Assembly: GCA_964618855.1 (NCBI GenBank)
Contig: CAZUCD010000051.1
Span: 1 to 23,567, forward strand
Direction: 5' to 3'
Length of the DNA: 23,567 bases
DNA from: CAZUCD01 sp964618855
GTDB taxonomy: Bacteria > Sumerlaeota > Sumerlaeia > SLMS01 > JANRJK01
Numbering within the stretch: the stretch's first letter is position 1; each line of letters begins with the position of its first letter. Below are positions 7,594 through 14,373 of this stretch, piece by piece. Position numbers and translations under genes: made by a program. The notes below the pieces were generated by a model. The model searched no databases and was not told the DNA's origin. It saw nothing but the letters and a program-made list of their open reading frames with translations.

Positions 7594-8733
7594 TTGTTCG
7601 ACGAATTCGACCACGGGGCGATGGAGGCCGCGCTTGCTGCCGCGCAGGCCGTCGCCGGCACCACCCGCCCCAACCCCGCCGTCGGCGCCGTCGTCGCGCG
7701 TGAAGGGCGCATCCTCTCCGTCGCGGCAACCGCCCACGGCGGCCGCCCCCACGCGGAACCCCAGGCACTCGCCCGCGCCGGCGACGCCGCGGGGGCCACC
7801 CTCTACGTCACGCTCGAGCCATGCAACCACACCGGCGCCACGCCGCCGTGCACGGAGGCGATCCTCGCGGCCGGGATCTCCCGCGTGGTGGTCGCGGCGC
7901 GCGACCGCAACCCAGTCGCGCGCGGCGGCGTCGAGCGCCTTCGCGCCGCGGGCGTCGCCGTGCAGGAAGGCCTTCTCGCCGCGCGCGCGCGCCTCGTGAA
8001 CCCGGGCTTCCACACACGGCACCAGCTTGGACGCCCCCTCGTCACCCTCAAGTGGGCCATGACGCTCGACGGATGCACCTCAGCCGTCGGGGGGGACTCG
8101 AAGTGGATCACCGACACCGACGCCCGCCGCGAAGGGCACCGCATGCGCGCCTCCCACGACGCGACGCTTGCAGGCATCGGCACGGTCCTGCGGGACTCGG
8201 CCCGGCTCTCCGTGCGCGACGCGCAGGCGCCCCCCGGGCCGCCCCTGCGCAGGATCGTCCTCGATGCGGCGGCCCGCATCGACCCGGCATCCCCGTTCGT
8301 GGCTGAGCGCGCCGGGATCGCGACCGTGGCCTGCGCGCACGACGCGCCGGAACTTGCACGCGCCGCGCTCGTGGGCGCGGGAGCCGAAGTGTGGCCCCTG
8401 CCACGGGATGCCCGAGGCGGCGTCTCCATCACGGCTCTCCTCGCCAGGTGCGCGGAGGAGGGCGTCTCCTCCGTCCTAGTCGAGGGCGGCCGCAATGTCG
8501 CGGGGCACTTCGTCGAGGACGGCATGGTGGATCGCGTGGCGGTGTTCATCGCACCGAGCATCCTCGGCGCCGGAAGTGAGAATATCGGCCCGCTCCGCCT
8601 GTATTCACCCCCGGGGGCCGTCAGCGCCGCCGCGCCGCTGCACCACGTCACCCATCGCGATGCGGGCGCGGCGCTCCTCGTCGAGGGCTGGATCACGTAC
8701 CATCTCTTCGGCGAGCAGGGCCCTCCGGCTTGA
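7594..8733 (+). CDS. ribD: Bifunctional riboflavin biosynthesis deaminase/reductase RibD
   Basis: RibD carries out two steps of riboflavin synthesis: deamination of the 2,5-diaminopyrimidinone ribosyl phosphate and NADPH reduction of its ribose. The deaminase half (~1-140) has the zinc and proton-shuttle motif HAE (His53, Glu55) and PCNHTGATPPC (Cys77, Cys86). The reductase half (~145-370) has LKWAMTLDG, SKWITDTDARREGHRMRA, GIGTVLRD and LVEGGRNVAGHF. Length (379 aa) is normal. The family usually has ~10 residues before the conserved Met of 'yMxxAL'. This favours TTG 7594, just after the clpS stop, over ATG 7621, which is that internal Met; neither has a strong ribosome site, so coupling to clpS is likely. 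No other rib genes are nearby. Confidence 0.9.
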   Translation: MFDEFDHGAMEAALAAAQAVAGTTRPNPAVGAVVAREGRILSVAATAHGGRPHAEPQALARAGDAAGATLYVTLEPCNHTGATPPCTEAILAAGISRVVVAARDRNPVARGGVERLRAAGVAVQEGLLAARARLVNPGFHTRHQLGRPLVTLKWAMTLDGCTSAVGGDSKWITDTDARREGHRMRASHDATLAGIGTVLRDSARLSVRDAQAPPGPPLRRIVLDAAARIDPASPFVAERAGIATVACAHDAPELARAALVGAGAEVWPLPRDARGGVSITALLARCAEEGVSSVLVEGGRNVAGHFVEDGMVDRVAVFIAPSILGAGSENIGPLRLYSPPGAVSAAAPLHHVTHRDAGAALLVEGWITYHLFGEQGPPA

Positions 8734-8755
8734 CGCGCGGCGCAAGCGCGCGTTT
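8733..8755 (+). terminator. Weak hairpin at the end of ribD
   Basis: ACGCGCG (8733-8739) pairs with CGCGCGT (8747-8753) across a 7-nt loop and TTT overlaps the base. It starts at the last base of the ribD stop. It may be a weak terminator or only a processing stem. Confidence 0.35.
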
Positions 8756-8826
8756 CGTCGTCATGTCCAAGTGCACGCACCCGGCGGGCGCCGCCGGCCA
8801 GTCGCAGTTCCGGAGCACGAGACCCC

Positions 8827-9843
8827 ATGCTGCTCTCCGTTTGCGTCGCCGCGCGGTACTACTCCCGCCTCTTCGAGGAGTCGCTGACGCTCCTCCAGGA
8901 ACAGATCGGCGACGAGGCGCACTCCTGCGAGATCATCGTCCTGTTCAATGCGGGCGACCAGAGGCTGATCGAGCTGGCAGACCGAGCCTCGCAGAGCCAC
9001 CCCGGCATCACGTTCGTCTCGTACCCCGGGGCGCCGAGCCGTCGCGACTTCTTCTGGACCCTCGCCCACGAGGCCACCGGCCGATACGTCTGGTTCATGG
9101 ACGACGGCGTGCTCCCGATGAAGGGCTCCGCCAGCCTCATCATGAGCATCCTCAACGACGACCAGCTCGCCGTTAGCCTCCGGGTCCTTCTCCTCAACTC
9201 GGGCAAGTTCGCAAACGACTTCCGCAAGGAAATGCAGTCGATGGAGGAACTCGTCGTCTTCAAGACGATCAAGGAGTCCATCCGCTTCGAGAAGGGCTTC
9301 GAGTTCATGAACTACTTCGGGCTCGAGGACCTGCTCGACATCCACGCGATGGTGCTCGAGCGCGAGGCGTTCCTGAAGACCACCTTCGTGCAGCACCCGG
9401 AGACGTGGGAGAACCCGCACCTGCGCGCGCTCGTGGAAATGGCCGGGCGGGGCGCCACGTGCTACTTCCCACGCATCTGCACGCTGGCCCGCGACTCGGG
9501 GATCGACCGCGACCTGCCTCGCAAGGCGCAGGTCCATCAGGCTGAGCTGCCGTGGCTGTACAAGCACGCGATGGAACGGGGCGCCCCGGGCGGGAAGGCG
9601 CGCGACCGAGCCGCGAAGCTCTACTCCAGACACTCGCGCGAGGTCGTGACCATGCTCCTGTACCGCGAGCAGTTCAAGCCGCTCATCGCCCAGGTATGGA
9701 AGCACCAGTCCAGGCGCATCGGCTTCTGGTTCACGGTGTTTCCGCTGGAGTTGTTGTTTCTGACGAAGCCCGCGCGGTTGTTCTTCCGCTGGTTCCTGGG
9801 GAAGGTGGAACCGGGCTACCTCTACACACCCATCAACCGCTAA
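8827..9843 (+). CDS. GT2-like glycosyltransferase, membrane-associated
   Basis: This 338-residue protein starts with a GT-A type nucleotide-binding strand (LLSVCVAARYYSRLFEESL). It continues with EIIVLFNAGDQRLIELA and a DDG acidic motif in YVWFMDDGVLPMKGSASL, the place where family 2 enzymes bind the metal and NDP-sugar. The middle part (~120-250) is helical and not recognised. Near the C-terminus an amphipathic to hydrophobic stretch (RIGFWFTVFPLELLFLTKPA) probably holds the protein against the inner membrane. GGAG lies 11 nt upstream of the ATG. It follows ribD by 93 nt with a weak hairpin between, so it may be a separate unit. It ends only 6 nt from the convergent pilin gene, with no clear terminator. 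Substrate unknown; a role in surface polysaccharide or pilin glycosylation is possible but unproven. Confidence 0.75.
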   Translation: MLLSVCVAARYYSRLFEESLTLLQEQIGDEAHSCEIIVLFNAGDQRLIELADRASQSHPGITFVSYPGAPSRRDFFWTLAHEATGRYVWFMDDGVLPMKGSASLIMSILNDDQLAVSLRVLLLNSGKFANDFRKEMQSMEELVVFKTIKESIRFEKGFEFMNYFGLEDLLDIHAMVLEREAFLKTTFVQHPETWENPHLRALVEMAGRGATCYFPRICTLARDSGIDRDLPRKAQVHQAELPWLYKHAMERGAPGGKARDRAAKLYSRHSREVVTMLLYREQFKPLIAQVWKHQSRRIGFWFTVFPLELLFLTKPARLFFRWFLGKVEPGYLYTPINR

Positions 9844-9849
9844 TCTCGA

Positions 9850-10227
9850 TCAGTCCGGCGGGAAGGAGTGCGGGAAGTCGGGATTCGCGCCGAGGCTGCA
9901 CGTCGGCCGGTTGGACATGTTTTGGATCGTGTACGTGCCGCCAGTGGGACACACGGGCGAGGTCTTCACATAATTCTGGATGCCGTACAGGTCCGCGTCC
10001 GTCGGTGTGGCCAGGGCACCCTGCCGATACTCGAGGGCCCACTGTTCCTTCGCGCCATCAATCTTGGTGAGGTTCTCCTGGCAACTGCGCTGTGCGGAAA
10101 ACTCGCGCGCGCGGAGCCAAGAGGGAATCGCGATGGCTATCAGGATGCCGATGACGCCCACGATGATCATGATCTCGATCATTGTGAAGCCTTGGCGACG
10201 GCGTCGTGTGGAGACGGGGGTCTTCAT
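9850..10227 (-). CDS. Type IV pilin-like protein (second of a pair)
   Basis: This 125-residue prepilin has a short positively charged leader (MKTPVSTRRRRQG) and a prepilin peptidase site at G|FTMIE with Glu at +5. The hydrophobic N-terminal helix (MIIVGVIGILIAIAIPSWL) serves both as membrane anchor and as pilus core. The small C-terminal domain keeps CQENLTKIDGAKEQWALE, DLYGIQNYV, SPVCPTGG and a final PTC...FPHSF. Such short pilins occur in Verrucomicrobiota-type phyla and in type II secretion/type IV pilus systems; pseudopilin and pilin cannot be separated here. It is a paralogue of the gene upstream, 110 nt away, and has a poor ribosome site of its own. No pilus assembly ATPase, PilC or PilQ is in the window. 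Confidence 0.88.
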   Translation of the reverse strand: MKTPVSTRRRRQGFTMIEIMIIVGVIGILIAIAIPSWLRAREFSAQRSCQENLTKIDGAKEQWALEYRQGALATPTDADLYGIQNYVKTSPVCPTGGTYTIQNMSNRPTCSLGANPDFPHSFPPD

Positions 10228-10276
10228 GATCTGCCGGGATGCCCGAAGTTTCGAAGCAGGCGGGGCTGAAAGGGAG

Positions 10277-10308
10277 CGGGGGAGGAGAACTGCCCTTCTC
10301 CCCCCCCG
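10277..10308 (-). promoter_or_regulatory. Long hairpin between the two pilin genes
   Basis: 10277-10289 pairs with 10296-10308 in 12 of 13 positions (one A-C mismatch) around a 6-nt loop. On the pilin mRNA it is followed by CTCCCTTTC, which is not a proper U-run. It could attenuate transcription or protect the 3' end of the first pilin message, giving unequal pilin levels. This is inference from position and structure. Confidence 0.5.
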
Positions 10309-10337
10309 TGAACCACCTCGTTGACGTCAGGTACTGC

Positions 10338-10694
10338 TTAGTTGCGGAGTTCGTGCGGGAAGGCCGGGTCCGTGTTGGCGTCGCACGTCGGGTCGGTGTT
10401 CACGGCGTTGATCGTGTAGGCGCCGCCAGCGGGGCAGACGGGGCTGTCGCGGACGTAGAGGGTCGGGCCATAGAGGTCGCCGTCAACGGGAACGGCGGCG
10501 CCGTCCTTGCGCTGCTCAAGCGCCCACTGCTGCTTGGCGCCATCGATCTTGGCGAGGTTCTCAGAGCAGCCGTTGGCCTGAGAGATCTGGCGGGCGCGAA
10601 GGAAGCCCGGGACCGCGATCGCGATGAGGATGCCGATGATGGCCACCACGATCATGATTTCGACGAGGGTGAAGCCGCTCTTGCGTGTCGTCAT
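10338..10694 (-). CDS. Type IV pilin-like protein (first of a pair, likely major)
   Basis: This 118-residue prepilin has the leader MTTRKSG, cleavage before FTLVE, Glu at +5 and the hydrophobic helix IMIVVAIIGILIAIAVPGFL. The C-terminal domain shares CSENLAKIDGAKQQWALE, DLYG, YVRDSPVCPAGGAYTI, PTC and FPHEL with the downstream paralogue, including three conserved Cys residues. It has the better ribosome site of the two (AAGGAG, 10 nt from ATG), and a sigma-54 type promoter lies just upstream, as for many pilA genes. I infer that this is the major subunit and the second gene a minor or alternative subunit. The proteins are much shorter than the ~150-160 residues of classical PilA. Confidence 0.9.
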   Translation of the reverse strand: MTTRKSGFTLVEIMIVVAIIGILIAIAVPGFLRARQISQANGCSENLAKIDGAKQQWALEQRKDGAAVPVDGDLYGPTLYVRDSPVCPAGGAYTINAVNTDPTCDANTDPAFPHELRN

Positions 10695-10747
10695 TGGAGT
10701 ACTGCTCCTTTGGAGTTAGGCTTGGCGCCTTGGATGTCTCTTCCTTT

Positions 10748-10763
10748 TGCATGGCCTGTGCCA
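10748..10763 (-). promoter_or_regulatory. Sigma-54 (RpoN) promoter of the pilin genes
   Basis: Read on the minus strand, TGGCACAGGCCATGCA has the -24 GG and -12 GC exactly 10 nt apart and differs from the consensus TGGCAC-N5-TTGCA by one base. It predicts a start near 10737 and a ~42-nt leader that contains the AAAGGAG ribosome site of the first pilin gene. Pilin genes are classic RpoN targets, so context and sequence agree. Confidence 0.7.
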
Positions 10764-11008
10764 GAGACCAGATTGATTGTGCCGGGTCCCTGAGCCTTAG
10801 CATAAACCCTTTGAAAAGAGCGGTGTGTAATCGTCCAGGCTGGTGTCCGAGATCGCACAATCGAGCATGTGCATGTGAAGAACCGGAGTAACAGACCGGG
10901 TTTGGGTAATCAGGGTGACGATTAACTGTGGCACCCGCTTCCCATCCAGAATGGGGGGAGGGTCTTGGGGCTTCGAGATTGGAGTGGGGTCGGGCTGCCG
11001 AGGGGCCC
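10764..11008. other. Non-coding stretch upstream of the pilin promoter
   Basis: About 245 bp of moderate GC without a credible gene lies between the pilin promoter and the tandem repeat. It is where an RpoN activator would bind. AATCAA at the right distance upstream of the promoter is a partial IHF-like match only. Frames that cross here are antisense or run through the G/C-rich repeats. Confidence 0.4.
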
Positions 11009-11252
11009 CGGGGGGGCGCCGTCCCGGTGCCCCGAGTTAGCCGAAGCAACTCCAGAGGGGCGGCGAGAGGCCGCCCCCCCGGGCCTGTGACTGAGACCCC
11101 GAATCCGCACTTCCCCAGACTCGAATCCGGGGGGGGCGCCGTCCCGGCGCCCCGAGTTGGCGGAAGCAACTCCAGACGGGCGGCGAGACGCCGCCCCCCC
11201 CCCGGGGCCCGTGACCAAGACACCGGATCCGCACTTCCCCAGACTCGAATCC
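11009..11252. repeat. Tandem duplication of a ~120-bp hairpin-rich element
   Basis: Copy 1 (11009-11128) and copy 2 (11129-11252) are nearly identical, apart from a few substitutions and a 4-nt length difference in the C-run. Copy 2 folds into three almost contiguous hairpins: 11133-11141 with 11145-11153 (9 bp), 11154-11159 with 11167-11172 (6 bp), and 11178-11185 with 11189-11196 (8 bp). Copy 1 keeps the same plan with small mismatches. Each copy ends with the same 16-nt CCCCAGACTCGAATCC. The array begins 7 nt beyond the stop of the minus-strand gene at 11259, so it may also serve as its terminator. Confidence 0.85.
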
Positions 11253-11258
11253 CGACTA

Positions 11259-12134
11259 CTATGGGGTCGCCGGCTCCGGCTTGACGTCCCGCCGACGCAT
11301 CGCCGGGTGGTTTGGCGGCAGGGTGCGGCCATCGAACATGCCCCGCTCCCGCATTTCGTGCGGCAGGGGCATGCCCTCGCTCCCAGGGGGTGGGGTTTGG
11401 CCTGGGCCAAAGGGGGGAGGATTCCAAAACTCGCGTGGGCTTTCCCCGCGGATCATCATGATCTCCTCCTCAATGGCGCGGAGGCGTTCGCGCAGCGAAT
11501 CGGCCTCCCCTTCAAGTCGGGTCACCCGTTGCTGGAGCGCTGCATCCGGTACGCCGCTGCGCGCAGACTCGGCCATGGCCTCGAGTTCCGCCGAGATGGA
11601 CTCGTAGGTCGAATCCGGTGCGGCGATGCGCTCGCACGCGGAACGGAATGCCTCAATGCGTGGACCGGGCGTGGCGGACTCCTGCGCAGCTGCATCCTCG
11701 GGCTTCTTCGATTGGGCCTCTGCGATTCGGGCCAGCGCCTGCCCCGCCATCCGGCGCGCCGTCTCCACGAACCGGCCTCTTTCGATCTCCAGCAACTCGG
11801 CCCGCAGGTCGATCTCGTGCTCGGTGAGCATCGGTGCGCCCTCACCCTCAGCGGCCTTGTCCGCCAGCGCCTGGCGTCCACGTTCGAGTTGGGCCTCCTG
11901 CTGCCGAATGCGTCGCAGCATCAACCGGAGCCGCACGACCTCCCGCAGCATGCGTCCCTCGCGGTTCGAGGCTTCCCTTGGCCCGCCTTCACCCCGCCCG
12001 ACGGGACGACGACCTTCTCCGCGTTCCCGACGTTCGGGGGGTGGCGCACCTCCATCGCCGGGTTCCTGGCAGGGCACAGGACTCCCCAACCCGATGGTGG
12101 CGAGTATGGCAATGGCGATGGCTGAGTATCTCAT
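11259..12134 (-). CDS. Exported coiled-coil protein of unknown function
   Basis: This 291-residue protein starts with a signal peptide (MRYSAIAIAILATIGLGSPV, cleavage probably near PCQE). A charged Arg/Glu/Gly-rich stretch follows. Heptad-rich helices cover about 60-130 (REVVRLRLMLRRIRQQEAQL, ALADKAAEGEG, DLRAELLEIERGRFVETARR) and 195-235 (ALQQRVTRLEGEADSLRERL). A Pro/Gly-rich tail ends the protein. The single Cys is preceded by Pro, so no lipobox is present. ATG 12134 is chosen over an upstream start at 12170 because GAGGTG lies ~8 nt upstream and the signal peptide then begins at Met1. I do not recognise a family; a periplasmic sensor or scaffold is possible. It lies 126 nt downstream of the PilM-like gene and may share its transcript. 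Confidence 0.65.
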   Translation of the reverse strand: MRYSAIAIAILATIGLGSPVPCQEPGDGGAPPPERRERGEGRRPVGRGEGGPREASNREGRMLREVVRLRLMLRRIRQQEAQLERGRQALADKAAEGEGAPMLTEHEIDLRAELLEIERGRFVETARRMAGQALARIAEAQSKKPEDAAAQESATPGPRIEAFRSACERIAAPDSTYESISAELEAMAESARSGVPDAALQQRVTRLEGEADSLRERLRAIEEEIMMIRGESPREFWNPPPFGPGQTPPPGSEGMPLPHEMRERGMFDGRTLPPNHPAMRRRDVKPEPATP

Positions 12135-12260
12135 GGGTGCGGCACCTCGGGCAGCATCGGGGCAAAACACCGGCCAAGTCGAGGGGCGATGGCCGCGGGA
12201 GGCGGTTAGCCCGAAAATCAGGCACTTTGAGTTCCCGGGGCGGCCGCAACTGCGTCACCC

Positions 12261-13514
12261 CTACTCGATCGCCGCGTAGTTCCGTTCCGAGACGTACAGC
12301 GTGTTGTCCTGAAGTTCGTCCACGCGCAGGATCCCGCTGCTGAGCCTGCGGATGCGCTGCTCGCGAAGCAGCATCCCGAAGCTGTCCTCCCCGCGCGCCA
12401 TGAATGCCAGCGCCGCGCCGAGCGTGCCCGGGCTGTCCGACAGCATCTTCCAATCCACGTCGGCGGTGAGGGAGATGCCCTCCAGCGGAGCCGTCTCGAA
12501 GGCGTAGAGGTCCGCCTCCGTCCACGAATACAGGTAGGCGGCGAGCCCCGGAAGCCGCGCCCCGCGGCCGAGCAGGTACACGACGCCGTCGTGTTCGCCT
12601 TCCCAGCCGAGCTGCGCGGCGGCACCCTCCAGCGTCCGGTTGGCGAACCGCGCGATCTGGATGGCGAACCTCGTGCAGTCGATCTGCGGCGTGCTCTTGC
12701 GTGACGTGAAGAGGGGGGTCGGCGTGGCCTCCGGCGGGAGCAGGAACATCCCGCCGATCCGATCCTGCATCTCCATGATCAGCTCGATCGAGGGAGGTAT
12801 CGCATTGAAGACGTGGGCGTCGTCGCGCGCCAGCCCGACGGGGATCGCATTCTGCGTGAAACGACCACCCGGCACCCAGGTCGAGTACAGCGTCCTGTTC
12901 TTGCCGATGTCGATCATGGTGACGGGCTTGCTGCGCGCCGAGTGCGGCAGGTGCCCGAGCAATTGCGAGCACGCGCGCTGGGCCGAGACGACACCCAGGC
13001 ACTCCGTCCCCACGCCCTCGAATTGCGCGACACTGTGCACGAAGTCGTCCAGCCTGACCTCCAGCAGCCGCGTCGTCGACTGCCCCTCGCTCCCCTCCTC
13101 CTCGTGCAGCATGAACACGGTCGGGTAGCGGTAGGGATTGGTCCACTGGATCCGCTTGAGGAGCGCGCGCCTGCGCTCATCCCGGCCCCGGGAACTGGAC
13201 TCGCCGTGGAGCTGGAACTCGGTGACGGCGTCGCCCGGAAACACCCCCAGCACTGGATTGCGGAAAGTCGGGTCCGCGAAGATCGCCTCGAGTATCTGGC
13301 GGATTGCGGACGGGTCCTTGTAGGACAGCGCGCAGAAGTCCATGAAGATGGGATGATGCCGGCGCTCGGTCGCCTCCACGAGCCTTGGCAGCTCGACCAA
13401 TTCCGTCGCGACAACGTGCGGCGCACCGTCTGCGAAATCCACGACGGTCGCGCAGATGGTCGAACCATCGACCATGCAGGCGGTCACGCGTGTCGGCGAC
13501 GAATGCCCACTCAT
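12261..13514 (-). CDS. PilM-like ASKHA-fold protein
   Basis: This 417-residue protein appears to have the actin/FtsA/PilM fold. Visible pieces are an N-terminal first phosphate loop region (VTACMVDGSTICATVVDFADG), a second one (VTMIDIGKNRTLYSTWVPGG) and an adenosine-motif-like GRGARLPGLAAYL near residue 320. PilM binds ATP and the N-terminus of PilN at the cytoplasmic face of type IV pilus or competence machines. The usual pilNOPQ genes do not follow here, so it may serve the nearby pilins or another machine. ATG 13514 overlaps the TGA of pgeF as ATGA, which fixes this start; a TTG at 13541 is the longer alternative. The loops are degenerate, so nucleotide binding is not assured. Confidence 0.65.
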   Translation of the reverse strand: MSGHSSPTRVTACMVDGSTICATVVDFADGAPHVVATELVELPRLVEATERRHHPIFMDFCALSYKDPSAIRQILEAIFADPTFRNPVLGVFPGDAVTEFQLHGESSSRGRDERRRALLKRIQWTNPYRYPTVFMLHEEEGSEGQSTTRLLEVRLDDFVHSVAQFEGVGTECLGVVSAQRACSQLLGHLPHSARSKPVTMIDIGKNRTLYSTWVPGGRFTQNAIPVGLARDDAHVFNAIPPSIELIMEMQDRIGGMFLLPPEATPTPLFTSRKSTPQIDCTRFAIQIARFANRTLEGAAAQLGWEGEHDGVVYLLGRGARLPGLAAYLYSWTEADLYAFETAPLEGISLTADVDWKMLSDSPGTLGAALAFMARGEDSFGMLLREQRIRRLSSGILRVDELQDNTLYVSERNYAAIE

Positions 13515-14290
13515 GCCAAGGTTCTTCCAAGGGTTGTCCAAACGCCAGTATAGATCAACCCCCGATGGTTGGCATCACGGCGATGGGAGGGAAAGAGTTC
13601 TTTCGCTTCCCGCGTGCAGGCGGAATGCAACGTGATCGCGTCGCCCCGGAGGCCGAGTTCCCGCGCCCTGCCTGACAGGATCCCCCCAAGGTCGACGTGG
13701 TTGCCATCGATGGCGTGCAACTGCCCCGGAAACCTCGCCCTGAACCGGTCCGAAAGTTCCCTTCCGACCTCGTAGCATCCTCCGCAAATGCGCGGGCCGA
13801 TCCACATCCAAGCCCGCCCCGGGCCGACGCCCCTCAGGGCGAACCGTGCCAGGGCATCCTCCAGGAGCCCGCCGATCGTCCCGCGCCAACCGCAATGCAG
13901 CGCGGCGATGAGCGAACCGTCCTCCGCCGCCAACACCACGGGCACGCAATCGGCCGTCCGAACGACCAGCATCGTCCCGGCGGTGCCCGTCATCAGCCCA
14001 TCTGCATCGGGGCCCGCGAGTGGGCCATCAGCGCATGCAATCGGGTCGGCATCGAAGAGCGTCGTTCCGTGGACCTGCGGGCACTGGATGCAGCGGACGG
14101 GGGGCCCGGCGAGGGTCCCTGCGAGGGCGAGGAGCCGCCCCCCCGCGATGGCATGCGGCGTCCCCGGATTCGGGTCGAACGCTCGCCGCGTGACGAGGAT
14201 CCGCACGCCCCCCGGGCCCTCCACGGGGGGCTCGCAAACAGCGGTGGCGGCGTTTCGATCAACTGGCGTGGCGGCGATCATCCCGCCCAT
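13511..14290 (-). CDS. pgeF: PgeF/YfiH-family multicopper-like (laccase-domain) enzyme
   Basis: This 259-residue cytoplasmic protein has the family's metal-site motifs: QVHG (His74), TADCVPVVL (Cys115) and HCGWRGTIGG (His132). It also has DADGLMT, GPRICGGCYEVG and the final SHRRDANHRG. Members were first called polyphenol oxidases or laccases. Work on E. coli YfiH assigns a role in peptidoglycan quality control (removal of wrongly added amino acids), and purine nucleoside phosphorolysis or deamination has been shown for homologues. Length is typical. The stop overlaps the start of the PilM-like gene by 4 nt (ATGA), and the gene lies 83 nt after the membrane-anchored receiver gene. A link to signalling is probably only operonic. 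Confidence 0.88.
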   Translation of the reverse strand: MGGMIAATPVDRNAATAVCEPPVEGPGGVRILVTRRAFDPNPGTPHAIAGGRLLALAGTLAGPPVRCIQCPQVHGTTLFDADPIACADGPLAGPDADGLMTGTAGTMLVVRTADCVPVVLAAEDGSLIAALHCGWRGTIGGLLEDALARFALRGVGPGRAWMWIGPRICGGCYEVGRELSDRFRARFPGQLHAIDGNHVDLGGILSGRARELGLRGDAITLHSACTREAKELFPSHRRDANHRGLIYTGVWTTLGRTLA

Positions 14291-14373
14291 CGCGGCGGGG
14301 GAAGCTCCACACCATCAACCAGTTTTTGCCTTCCAAGGCCCGGGCGGGATGAAAGTCCAGGCCCCTGCGCGCG

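Noticed and set aside
11113..11128. tRNA T-arm-like word ACTCGAATCC, also at 11243-11252
   Set aside because: No acceptor stem, D-arm or anticodon arm fits around either copy; it is the end of the duplicated 120-bp element.
10561..11427. 288-residue minus-strand frame across the tandem repeat
   Set aside because: It reads through the G/C-rich hairpins, overlaps the pilin start and has Pro/Arg/Gly-rich shadow composition.
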